7,073 bases of DNA, from contig CALANQ010000010.1 of NCBI GenBank assembly GCA_937926025.1, positions 1 through 7,073 of the forward strand, read 5' to 3'. A model generated the notes under the pieces. It was not told where the DNA came from and did not search any database. It saw only the letters and a list, made by a program, of their open reading frames with translations. A program made the position numbers and the translations under genes. This stretch comes from an uncultured Acidimicrobiales bacterium. Its GTDB lineage: Bacteria > Actinomycetota > Acidimicrobiia > Acidimicrobiales > Iamiaceae. Below are positions 1 through 5,318 of this stretch, one piece after another; the first letter of the stretch is position 1; each line of letters begins with the position of its first letter.

Positions 1-339
1 GGCGAGCTGCGGCCGGACTGGCGCAAGCGCGGCTTCCTGCGCGGGCTCACGGACACCCGCTACACCTTCGGGCGCTACTTCTCGCCGCTCGAGCCCAACC
101 GGCCGAGGGACCTCGACGCCCTGTTCGCGTCCAACGACGTGGTCCTCTACGACCGGGTCGCCGATCCCGGCGAGACCACCAACCTGGCCGACGACCCCGA
201 CCAGCGCGAGCTGGTGTCCTCCATGAACGACCGGCTGGAGGCGCTGATCGACGCCGAGATCGGCGACGACACCCGGGCGTGGGTCACCGAGCGCCCGCAG
301 CTGCTGGGCTGGCCCACCTGGGAGGGCGACCGCCGCTGA
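1..339 (+). CDS. Sulfatase family protein, C-terminal fragment (5' end outside window)
   Basis: The frame is open from the first base and ends at TGA 337-339, giving the last 112 residues of a longer protein. The segment reads YTFGRYFSPLEPNRP, then LYDRVADPGETTNLADDP, then a charged helix and a Trp-rich tail (GWPTWEGDRR). In the arylsulfatase/alkaline-phosphatase superfamily, a strand containing Y-x-(F/L)-x-R-Y followed by 'LYDL..DP.E..NLA' is the standard C-terminal subdomain closing over the active site. The formylglycine Cys/Ser motif and metal ligands lie in the missing N-terminal part, so activity and substrate cannot be judged. It converges on the lipoprotein gene with only 21 bases between stop codons. 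Family assignment is fairly sure; any specific substrate would be a guess. Confidence 0.85.
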   Translation, partial: GELRPDWRKRGFLRGLTDTRYTFGRYFSPLEPNRPRDLDALFASNDVVLYDRVADPGETTNLADDPDQRELVSSMNDRLEALIDAEIGDDTRAWVTERPQLLGWPTWEGDRR

Positions 340-341
340 GG

Positions 342-358
342 GCCCGGTGGGGTCGGGC
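342..358 (+). terminator. Weak hairpin between convergent stops
   Basis: GCCCG at 342-346 pairs with CGGGC at 354-358, extended by a G-T wobble (347/353), leaving a five-base G-rich loop. It starts 3 bases after the sulfatase stop and ends 3 bases before the lipoprotein stop. There is no T tract. In such GC-rich sequence a five-pair stem can arise by chance, so this is a candidate only. Confidence 0.3.
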
Positions 359-360
359 GG

Positions 361-888
361 TCAGCCCTGCTGGTCGACCACCTCGCCGCAGCCGCAGTCG
401 TCGGCCAGGGCCGGGGCGAAGTCCTCGTTGGAGCCGCTCGGGACCACGATCAGCTCGTCGGGCACCTGGAACACCGAGCGGTAGACCTCTTCGGTGGAGA
501 TGGTCGGCCAGTTCTTCTCGTAGTTCTCGGCGCCCTCGATGTACTCGAACCGCTCGACCCCGGAGCACAGGAACCGGGTGTAGGTGCCGGAGGAAACGAC
601 GACGTCGTGGTCCTCGGAGTCCTCGTCGCACTTCGCCTTCGTGGTGTCGTCGGCCTGCGCCAGGTACACCCGCTTGGCGTCCTCGTAGCTGGGGATCGTC
701 TCGTCGGAACCGCCGCCCTCGGTGGTGGTGGTCTCCGCCTCGGTCGTGGTGGTGTCGGCCACCGTGGTGGTGGTCTGCTCGGCGTCGGTCGCCTTGGTGG
801 TGCCGGCGGCGTCGCTGCCCGAGGAGGAGCAGCCGGCCAGCACGATGGTGGCGAGGGCCAGGGCGGCGAGGGGCGCAGACAGCTTCAC
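361..888 (-). CDS. Small Cys-containing lipoprotein of unknown function
   Basis: This encodes a 175-residue predicted lipoprotein, exported and anchored in the cytoplasmic membrane. The N-terminus is a short basic start, a hydrophobic stretch (about residues 5-18) and a lipobox L17-A18-G19-C20. A linker follows (about 21-62) with three Thr-rich heptads. The mature domain (about 63-175) is acidic, with Tyr/Phe-rich segments and four cysteines, C87, C108, C165 and C167, the last two as a CGC motif near the C-terminus; these could form disulfides outside the cell. I do not recognise the domain. GTG at 886-888 is chosen as start because AAGGAG lies 5 bases upstream and it places the signal peptide exactly at the N-terminus, although the frame stays open well upstream. 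It is divergent from the LLM oxidoreductase gene, with its own promoter. Confidence 0.85.
   Translation of the reverse strand: MKLSAPLAALALATIVLAGCSSSGSDAAGTTKATDAEQTTTTVADTTTTEAETTTTEGGGSDETIPSYEDAKRVYLAQADDTTKAKCDEDSEDHDVVVSSGTYTRFLCSGVERFEYIEGAENYEKNWPTISTEEVYRSVFQVPDELIVVPSGSNEDFAPALADDCGCGEVVDQQG
712..774 (-). repeat. Three tandem 21-base Thr-rich heptad repeats in lipoprotein linker
   Basis: Reading the minus strand from 774 to 712, the codons give TTTTVAD, TTTTEAE and TTTTEGG, three in-frame 7-residue units of 21 bases each. They make up the flexible spacer between the lipidated Cys and the folded domain of the small lipoprotein. Almost all Thr codons are ACC with occasional ACG, so the DNA is a near-tandem repeat that could change length by slippage. 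Similar Thr-rich tethers are common in actinobacterial lipoproteins. Confidence 0.8.
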
Positions 889-893
889 GAGGG

Positions 894-899
894 CTCCTT
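894..899 (-). promoter_or_regulatory. Ribosome binding site AAGGAG of the small lipoprotein
   Basis: The minus strand reads AAGGAG, then five bases, then GTG at 888. This is the signal that fixes the lipoprotein start despite the long upstream open frame. It directly abuts the G-quadruplex motif at 900-916. Confidence 0.75.
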
Positions 900-916
900 G
901 GGAGGGGGAGGGAGGG
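900..916 (+). other. Perfect G-quadruplex motif (template strand of the lipoprotein leader)
   Basis: The + strand reads GGGAGGGGGAGGGAGGG: four G-runs of at least three, separated by single A residues, inside a 20-base all-purine tract (900-919). Runs of this type with one-base loops are known to form very stable parallel quadruplexes. It sits between the predicted transcription start of the small lipoprotein (about 955) and its ribosome binding site. The G-rich strand is the template strand, so the mRNA carries the C-rich complement. A role in slowing transcription of the lipoprotein is inference. Confidence 0.7.
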
Positions 917-961
917 AGGCGCTCCGCCCGTCCCGTCAGCGGGCGGGCGCGGTCCGCCGTC

Positions 962-990
962 ACCGTACGAAGCGACCCGAGGCCTGTCAG
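962..990 (-). promoter_or_regulatory. Sigma70-type promoter for the small lipoprotein
   Basis: On the minus strand, CTGACA (990-985, five of six matches to TTGACA) is followed by a 17-base spacer and TACGGT (967-962, fitting TANNNT). Transcription would start near 955 and give a leader of about 65 bases that includes the purine/pyrimidine tract and AAGGAG. This is the best -35/-10 pair in the window. Confidence 0.6.
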
Positions 991-1045
991 TCTCGTCGCG
1001 GTCCCAACCTCGTGATGGGCCGGGGCGCGACCGGGCGACGGCGCC

Positions 1046-1057
1046 GGTAGGTTCGCC
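1046..1057 (+). promoter_or_regulatory. Candidate -10 region for the LLM oxidoreductase gene
   Basis: GGTAGGTTCGCC contains TAGGTT (1048-1053), fitting the TANNNT -10 pattern. Transcription would begin near 1060, about 33 bases before the ATG, leaving room for the GAGG ribosome site at 1082-1085. No convincing -35 is seen 16-18 bases upstream. The same 12-base block, with one change, precedes the lipase gene, which supports a real element. Confidence 0.45.
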
Positions 1058-1092
1058 TCGGCACCCGCGCCGAGGGGAAACGAGGTCCTTCC

Positions 1093-1932
1093 ATGCGCTT
1101 CGCGTTCAAGACCAGCCCGCAGGACACCACCTGGGCCGACCTGCTCGATGTCTGGCGGGAGGCGGACCAGATCGAGCGGTTCGAGTCCGGCTGGCTGTTC
1201 GACCACTTCTACCCGATCTTCTCGGACCCGACGGGGCCGTGCCTGGAGGGGTGGACCACGCTGACCGCGCTGGCCCAGGCCACCGAGCGCCTGCGCCTGG
1301 GCACGCTCGTCACCGGCATCCCGTACCGCCACCCGGCGGTGCTGGCCAACATGGCCGCCGCGCTGGACATCATCTCGAGCGGCCGGCTCGAGCTCGGCGT
1401 CGGCGCCGGGTGGAACAACGAGGAGGCCTCCGCCTACGGCATCGCGCTCGGCACCCCGAAGGAGCTGAGCGATCGGTTCGAAGAGGCGTGCGAGGTGCTG
1501 GTGAGCCTGCTGTCGAACGAGACCACGGACTTCGCCGGGCAGCACTACGCGCTGGCCGGGGCCCGCAACGAGCCGAAGGGTCCGCAGCGGCCCCACCCGC
1601 CGATCTGCATCGGGGGCAGCGGCGAGAAGCGCACGCTCAAGACCGCGGCCCGCTTCGCCCAGCACTGGAACTTCGTGGGCGGCACCCCCGAGGAGTTCGC
1701 CCGCAAGCGCGACGTCCTGCACCAGCACTGCGCCGACATCGGCCGCGACCCCGCGGAGATCACCCTGTCCAGCCACGTCTGGCTCGACGGCTCGGGCGAC
1801 CCGGGTTCCGTGGTGGACTCCATCGGCGCCCTCGCCGAGGTGGGGCTGGACCTGGCCATCATCTACCTGCCGCCGCCCCACACCCCCGCCGTGCTGGCCC
1901 CGCTGGCCGACGCGCTGGCGCCCTTGGCCTGA
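1093..1932 (+). CDS. LLM-class F420/flavin-dependent oxidoreductase (Rv1855c-like)
   Basis: A complete 279-residue protein, the usual length for single-domain luciferase-like monooxygenase (LLM) TIM-barrel proteins. Diagnostic segments are the N-terminal strand RFAFKT, DHFYP (37-41), the TTLTALAQATERLRLGTLVTGIPYRHPA block (55-82), the SSGRLELGVGAGWNNEE block (95-111), and PHPPICIGGSGEKRTL (167-182), which in this family contributes to cofactor phosphate binding. The pattern fits best the F420-dependent Rv1855c subgroup, which reduces or oxidises small molecules in the cytoplasm with F420; the substrate is unknown, and FMN use cannot be excluded. The start is ATG 1093 with GAGG 7 bases upstream. 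It is divergent from the small lipoprotein and convergent with the larger one, so it is probably transcribed alone. Confidence 0.9.
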   Translation: MRFAFKTSPQDTTWADLLDVWREADQIERFESGWLFDHFYPIFSDPTGPCLEGWTTLTALAQATERLRLGTLVTGIPYRHPAVLANMAAALDIISSGRLELGVGAGWNNEEASAYGIALGTPKELSDRFEEACEVLVSLLSNETTDFAGQHYALAGARNEPKGPQRPHPPICIGGSGEKRTLKTAARFAQHWNFVGGTPEEFARKRDVLHQHCADIGRDPAEITLSSHVWLDGSGDPGSVVDSIGALAEVGLDLAIIYLPPPHTPAVLAPLADALAPLA

Positions 1933-1967
1933 CCGGCTCGGCCTGGTCTGACCGCGTCTGGCCCCGG
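1933..1967 (+). terminator. Imperfect hairpin after the LLM gene
   Basis: Directly after the LLM stop, CCGG (1933-1936) can pair with CCGG (1964-1967), GGCC (1940-1943) with GGCC (1960-1963), and GGT (1945-1947) with ACC (1951-1953), giving a nested stem with internal loops. An alternative CCCC/GGGG stem lies at 1962-1972. No T tract follows. The next gene is convergent, so termination here makes sense, but the pairing is short and the region GC-rich. Confidence 0.3.
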
Positions 1968-1988
1968 CGGGGTGCGGCGGCCTCGGTT

Positions 1989-3080
1989 TCAGGCGGCGCG
2001 GTCGCGGATGGCGTCGAGGACGGCCTCGGCGTGCGTCTGCGTGATCTGCAGCGGCAGCCCGCCGCTGATCTGGTCTCCCAGGACGTCGACGGTGACCACC
2101 CGGCTGCCGTCCTGCTCCACCAGGAGCGTCGAGACGAAGCCGTCGTCGCTGGCGGTCTGGATGCGCACGCCGTCGCCGTCGTCGAGCGGCTCGACCTTGG
2201 CCGAGGCGTAGCCGTCGGGGTCGTCGCAGCTGAACGCCTCTTCCACCGCGTCGGCGTACGCCGCCGCCTCGTCCTCGTCAGCGAACGCCAGGACCCGCTG
2301 GATGATGCTCACCTGCGGGTCCTCGAGGAACGTCGAGGCGAACGTGCGCGGCGGCACCTGGATGGCGGACGACGGCTTGCCGCATGGCCCGCTCTGGGTC
2401 AGCGGGAGCTCGCCCTCGGGCTTGGTCGTGTAGGCCGGCGCGCCGTCGACGTCCTCGAAGTCGTCTGGGACCGCCAGCACCTCCGAGGGGCTCGGCCCGT
2501 CGGGCACCGCCCCGTCGGCGGCCAGGGTCAGGGCCGCCTCCCGCAGGGTCACGGCGGTACCCAAGCCATCGATCGCCGCCTGGTTCCCGGCCTCGGCGTC
2601 GGCCTGCCCGAGCGTGGAGGGGTCGGCTGTGGTGATCTCGTCGAACGCTGCGATGGCGTCGGCGGCGGTGGCGTAGAAGTCGTTCACCGCGTCGGCCAGG
2701 TCCGGGTCGGCCACGTCGACATCGCGCAGGTCGCCGTCGGTCTCGAACAGGGCGTTGCGCAGCTCCCGGAACGTGGCCTGCACGTCCGCGGTGGAGCTGG
2801 TGCTGTCCCCCTCCGAGAGGGCCGCACGCGAGGTCTCCAGGTAGTCCGCCATGAGGTCGGCCACGTCGTCGGCCCCCGCCGGGTCGGCCGCCGCATCATC
2901 CTCGGTCTCGTCCGGTTCGGAGGCCTCGTCCGGTGCCGCCGTGGTCTCGGCGGCGGGCGCTGCGGTCGTCTCCGCAGCCGGCTCCGCCGCGTCGCTCCCA
3001 CCGCCTGCCCCGCAGCCGGCGAGCACGGTCACGGCCGCAAGGGCGGCCAGCAGGACACGGGGGTGGCGGACGGTCGGCAT
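1989..3080 (-). CDS. Lipoprotein with helical middle region and two-cysteine C-terminal domain
   Basis: A 363-residue predicted membrane-anchored lipoprotein. The signal peptide (1-22) ends in lipobox L20-A21-G22-C23. An Ala/Thr/Glu/Asp-rich linker follows (about 24-72), including a doubled PAAETTAA unit. Residues 73-190 look helical (DDVADLMADYLETSRAAL, then an Ala-rich helix around 128-150). The C-terminal part (about 215-363) has alternating strands and helices with just two cysteines, C233 and C285. That layout, with 'QRVLAFADEDEAAAYADAVEEAFSC' between them, resembles PknH-type extracellular sensor domains of actinobacteria, but the match is by eye and weak. The start at ATG 3078-3080 is supported by GAGGAG five bases upstream. 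It is divergent from the LuxR-type regulator. Function is unknown; ligand sensing or cell-envelope binding is a guess. Confidence 0.85.
   Translation of the reverse strand: MPTVRHPRVLLAALAAVTVLAGCGAGGGSDAAEPAAETTAAPAAETTAAPDEASEPDETEDDAAADPAGADDVADLMADYLETSRAALSEGDSTSSTADVQATFRELRNALFETDGDLRDVDVADPDLADAVNDFYATAADAIAAFDEITTADPSTLGQADAEAGNQAAIDGLGTAVTLREAALTLAADGAVPDGPSPSEVLAVPDDFEDVDGAPAYTTKPEGELPLTQSGPCGKPSSAIQVPPRTFASTFLEDPQVSIIQRVLAFADEDEAAAYADAVEEAFSCDDPDGYASAKVEPLDDGDGVRIQTASDDGFVSTLLVEQDGSRVVTVDVLGDQISGGLPLQITQTHAEAVLDAIRDRAA
2931..2978 (-). repeat. Two 24-base linker repeats encoding AAETTAAP
   Basis: The minus strand codes for AAETTAAP at 2978-2955 and again at 2954-2931, identical in protein but differing in most third codon positions. 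The copies therefore look old or selected at the protein level, not recently duplicated. They extend the spacer after the lipidated Cys. Confidence 0.75.
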
Positions 3081-3085
3081 CGGAG

Positions 3086-3091
3086 CTCCTC
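3086..3091 (-). promoter_or_regulatory. Ribosome binding site GAGGAG of the larger lipoprotein
   Basis: GAGGAG on the minus strand is followed by five bases and ATG 3080. It decides the start, because the open frame continues hundreds of bases upstream under the regulator gene. A perfect 10-base palindrome, GGGCGCGCCC, lies just upstream at 3102-3111. Confidence 0.7.
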
Positions 3092-3140
3092 GGGCCGAGC
3101 TGGGCGCGCCCGGGTCAGCCCATCGGGGGTGAGTGAAGGG

Positions 3141-3156
3141 TCCCCTATCCTGGGGA
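3141..3156 (+). promoter_or_regulatory. Candidate -10 (TATCCT) inside a 5-bp inverted repeat, upstream of the LuxR-type gene
   Basis: TCCCC (3141-3145) and GGGGA (3152-3156) form a perfect inverted repeat around TATCCT (3146-3151), which fits TANNNT for rightward transcription. Start of the RNA would be near 3158, about 55 bases before the preferred GTG at 3214. A small stem, CGGG-AAAA-CCCG (3178-3189), lies in that leader. No -35 is obvious. The dyad over the -10 could be an operator; that is inference. Confidence 0.4.
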
Positions 3157-3213
3157 GACGGTCCCGGCCCGCACATCCGGGAAAACCCGCAAATCACCGA
3201 TGACCCCTGCGCC

Positions 3214-4815
3214 GTGACCCCCTCCGGACCGCCCACCGACCACGCCGACCGCACGGGCGCGGCCGAGCAGCTGGACCGCTGCGAGGACGCGCTGGCCCGG
3301 GGCGACGTGGCGGAGGCCACCGAGCTGATCGACCGGGTGGCGCTCCGGTCCCGCACCCCGCTCGACGACGCCCGGTTCCGGGCGGCCGAGGGTCGGCTGG
3401 CCGGCCTGGCGGGCCGACCGGCTGCCGCGGTCGAGTCGCTCGAGTCCGCGGCGTCGCTCGCCGACCGCGCCGGTGGGGCCGAGGCGGAGCAGGTGGCCAC
3501 CGAAGCCCGGCTCGACCTGGTGCGCATGGCGCTGCGCCGGGGCCAGATCGGGCGGGCCACCGCGGTGGCGGCCGGGCTCTCCACGCTCGACGGCCCCCGC
3601 CGGGTGCTGGTGGACGCCGCGATCGCGGTGGGCCGGGGCGAGGCGCCGGTGCTGGCCGACCTGGAGGCGGCGACCGATGCGCTCCTGGCCGAGCGGGGTG
3701 CGGCGACGGCGGCGTTCGCGGCCGACACCGTGGGCCTGGCGCTGGTGTGGGCCGAGCAGTACGACGCCGCCGACCGGCTGCTGGACCGGCTCACCCGCAC
3801 GGCGCGCCGCGAGGCGGCGGTGGGCCCGCTGCCGACGCTGCTCGCCGTCCAGTCGCTGGCTGACCTGCGGACCAACCGCTACCGGGCCGCCGCCGCCCGG
3901 GCCGACGAGGCGGTGCGCCTGGCTGACGCCACCTCCCGCCCGGGGCTGGCCGCCCTGCCGTTGGGCGTGCTGGCCGTCGCCGAGGCGGTTCGGGGCAACG
4001 CCGCCGCCTGCCGCGAGGTCGCCGCCCGCCTCCGGGAGGACGCGACGCGCACCGCCGGGAGCGACGGCGGCCTCAGCGCCGAGGTGCCGGCCCGCGCCGC
4101 GCTGGGCGTGCTCCACCTCGGGTTGGAGGAACCGGCGGCGGCGGTGGCCGAGCTCGAGCCGCTGGTGGACCGGGCCGGGACCACGCCGTGGCTCGTCATG
4201 TGGCAGCTGGACCTGGCCGAGGCGCTGATCGCGGTGGACCGGCGGGCCGACGCCGCCCGGCTGGTCGAGGCGTTCGTGACCGCCGTCGGTGCCGGCCGCG
4301 ACGGGCGCGCCACCGCGGTCGCCGCCCGCTCGAAGGCGCTGCTGGCCGACGACGACCCGCCGGCGGCCGAAGCGCTGCTCGCCAGGTCCGAAGCCATGCT
4401 GCGCGACGCCGGAACGCCGTTCGGCGTGGCCCGCACCCTCCTCACCCGTGGCCGGCTCCGGCGCCGGTGGGGCGACGACGCCGCGGGCCGGGCCGATCTC
4501 GGCCACGCCGCCGCCCTGTTCCAGCGGGTGGGCGCCGAGGGGTGGGCGGCCCAGGCGGAGGCCGACCGCACCGCCACCAGCGCGCCCCGCGCCGTCATCG
4601 TCCCGCCGACGCCGTTGACGCCCCAGGAGCTGCAGGTGGCCGGACTGGTGGCCACCGGTCGGGCCAACAAGGAGATCGCCGCGCTGCTGTTCGTCAGCCC
4701 GCGCACCGTGGAGTCGCACCTCGGCCGGATCTTCCGGAAGCTCGACGTCCGCTCCCGAAGCCAGCTCATCGCCCGGGCCGACGAGTGGGGCCTGCGCGAC
4801 CAGCAGTCGTGGTGA
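3214..4815 (+). CDS. LuxR-family (LAL-like) transcriptional regulator with TPR-like repeats, lacking the ATPase domain
   Basis: About 533 residues. The C-terminus carries a clear LuxR/NarL helix-turn-helix (about residues 468-525), beginning LTPQELQVAGLVATGRANKEIAALL and continuing VSPRTVESHLGRIFRKLDVRSR, which binds DNA. The preceding 430 or so residues are Ala/Leu/Arg-rich helix pairs of TPR character (AAAVESLESA, YDAADRLLDRL, AAAVAELEPLV), and the block before the HTH (AALFQRVGAEGWAAQAEADR) is typical of the region preceding the HTH in large LAL/MalT-type regulators. No Walker A or B motif is present, and full LAL proteins are about 900 residues, so the ATPase half is absent. Start: GTG 3214 is preferred because GC at third positions drops clearly upstream of it (7 of 27 codons end in A/T) and a -10 lies upstream. 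A GTG at 3133 (560 residues) is possible. Neither has a strong ribosome site. Target genes are unknown; the AraC-VOC pair downstream is a candidate. Confidence 0.85.
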   Translation: MTPSGPPTDHADRTGAAEQLDRCEDALARGDVAEATELIDRVALRSRTPLDDARFRAAEGRLAGLAGRPAAAVESLESAASLADRAGGAEAEQVATEARLDLVRMALRRGQIGRATAVAAGLSTLDGPRRVLVDAAIAVGRGEAPVLADLEAATDALLAERGAATAAFAADTVGLALVWAEQYDAADRLLDRLTRTARREAAVGPLPTLLAVQSLADLRTNRYRAAAARADEAVRLADATSRPGLAALPLGVLAVAEAVRGNAAACREVAARLREDATRTAGSDGGLSAEVPARAALGVLHLGLEEPAAAVAELEPLVDRAGTTPWLVMWQLDLAEALIAVDRRADAARLVEAFVTAVGAGRDGRATAVAARSKALLADDDPPAAEALLARSEAMLRDAGTPFGVARTLLTRGRLRRRWGDDAAGRADLGHAAALFQRVGAEGWAAQAEADRTATSAPRAVIVPPTPLTPQELQVAGLVATGRANKEIAALLFVSPRTVESHLGRIFRKLDVRSRSQLIARADEWGLRDQQSW

Positions 4816-4850
4816 GCGGCACCGCCGTCTGGCCACCCCTCCGGGCCTGC

Positions 4851-4856
4851 TACTCC
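4851..4856 (+). promoter_or_regulatory. Candidate -10 for a leaderless AraC-family gene
   Basis: TACTCC lies 7 bases before the GTG at 4864, the spacing expected if transcription begins at the start codon. There is no purine-rich ribosome site in this gap. The hexamer lacks the final T of TANNNT, and the gene could also be read through from the LuxR-type gene 48 bases upstream, so this is tentative. Confidence 0.35.
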
Positions 4857-4863
4857 TGGTCCG

Positions 4864-5256
4864 GTGAGCCGGGCCTCCGAAGAGTCGAACCGCCGGATGC
4901 TGCGGGCGCGCGACGCCATGGACCGGCACTTCGCCGAACCGCTCGACGTGGCGTCGGTGGCGGCCATCGCCCACACGTCGGAGGCGCACTTCAGCCGCAC
5001 GTTCAAGGCCACGTTCGGCGAGTCGCCGCACCGGTACCTGCAGCGCCGCCGCGTGGAGCGGGCCATGTTCCTGCTGCGCTCGACGGACCGGAGCATCACC
5101 GCCATCTGCCTCGACGTCGGCTTCGGGAGCCTCGGCACGTTCAGCCGCACGTTCCGGGACATCGTCGGCGAGTCGCCGTCGGCGTACCGCGCCCGGGGTC
5201 CGATCCCGGCGGTCCCCACCTGCTTCGCGATGAGCTGGATGCGCCCCCGGAACTGA
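4864..5256 (+). CDS. AraC-family regulator consisting only of the two-HTH DNA-binding domain
   Basis: A 130-residue protein of the size of MarA/SoxS. The first HTH spans about 27-48 (LDVASVAAIAHTSEAHFSRTFK); a linker helix, YLQRRRVERAMFLL (58-71), follows; the second HTH spans about 76-99, with the family signature VGFGSLGTFSRTFRDIVGESPSAYR (85-109). The tail ends in PAVPTCFAMSW. There is no N-terminal sensor domain, so the protein either acts by its amount, as MarA does, or relies on a partner. The start is GTG 4864: it gives a full N-terminal helix (SNRRMLRARDAMDRHF), and no ribosome site is visible. The VOC gene starts 62 bases downstream on the same strand. From memory, similar stand-alone AraC proteins next to VOC genes recur in actinobacteria, so co-function is likely. 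Confidence 0.9.
   Translation: MSRASEESNRRMLRARDAMDRHFAEPLDVASVAAIAHTSEAHFSRTFKATFGESPHRYLQRRRVERAMFLLRSTDRSITAICLDVGFGSLGTFSRTFRDIVGESPSAYRARGPIPAVPTCFAMSWMRPRN
4990..5178 (+). repeat. Internal 39-base direct repeat, copies exactly 150 bases apart, within the AraC gene
   Basis: Bases 4990-5028 and 5140-5178 match at 33 of 39 positions. They include an identical 15-base block (TTCAGCCGCACGTTC) and an identical 14-base block (TCGGCGAGTCGCCG), in the same reading frame. They encode FSRTF..GESP at the end of each HTH half. The two halves of the AraC domain are ancient duplicates, so such DNA-level identity is striking, though strong codon bias contributes. Confidence 0.75.
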
Positions 5257-5306
5257 ACCTCGGGAAGACCGCAGGTTCGGAGAAGCGGACCGTCGGGGCG
5301 GTTCCG
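5248..5306 (+). promoter_or_regulatory. Inverted repeats between the AraC and VOC genes, possible operator
   Basis: Two nested pairs are seen: CGGAAC (5248-5253) with GTTCCG (5301-5306), and GAACCT (5255-5260) with AGGTTC (5273-5278). The outer right arm directly touches the predicted -10 of the VOC gene (5307-5312). The position suits a binding site for the adjacent AraC regulator. Six-base arms can occur by chance, so confidence is low. Confidence 0.3.
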
Positions 5307-5312
5307 TACGTT
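5307..5312 (+). promoter_or_regulatory. -10 element TACGTT of a leaderless VOC gene
   Basis: TACGTT fits TANNNT and is separated by six bases (GATCGC) from ATG 5319, so transcription is expected to start at or next to the A of the start codon. No Shine-Dalgarno sequence precedes the ATG. No good -35 hexamer is present at 16-18 bases, which would fit dependence on an activator such as the neighbouring AraC protein. Confidence 0.5.
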
Positions 5313-5318
5313 GATCGC

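Noticed and set aside
712..774. Tandem repeats considered as a CRISPR or mobile-element repeat
   Set aside because: The units are in-frame coding triplets for Thr-rich heptads within a lipoprotein linker, with no spacers.
889..1881. N-terminal extension of the small lipoprotein back under the LLM gene
   Set aside because: The lipobox signal peptide and AAGGAG place the true start at 888; the extension is antisense to LLM coding sequence.
3102..3111. GGGCGCGCCC palindrome as a defined operator
   Set aside because: A perfect 10-base palindrome, but entirely G/C in a very GC-rich genome and present once, so chance is a sufficient explanation; noted only as context.
279..3203. Very long plus-strand open frame covering the lipoproteins and LLM gene
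   Set aside because: Its translation is Arg/Pro/Gly-rich low complexity, it lies antisense to or out of frame with well-supported genes, and GC-rich DNA lacks stop codons by chance.
3145..5031. Minus-strand frame of over 600 codons opposite the LuxR-type gene
   Set aside because: A mirror of the high third-position GC of the real gene; Gly/Arg/Gln-rich with no motif or ribosome site.
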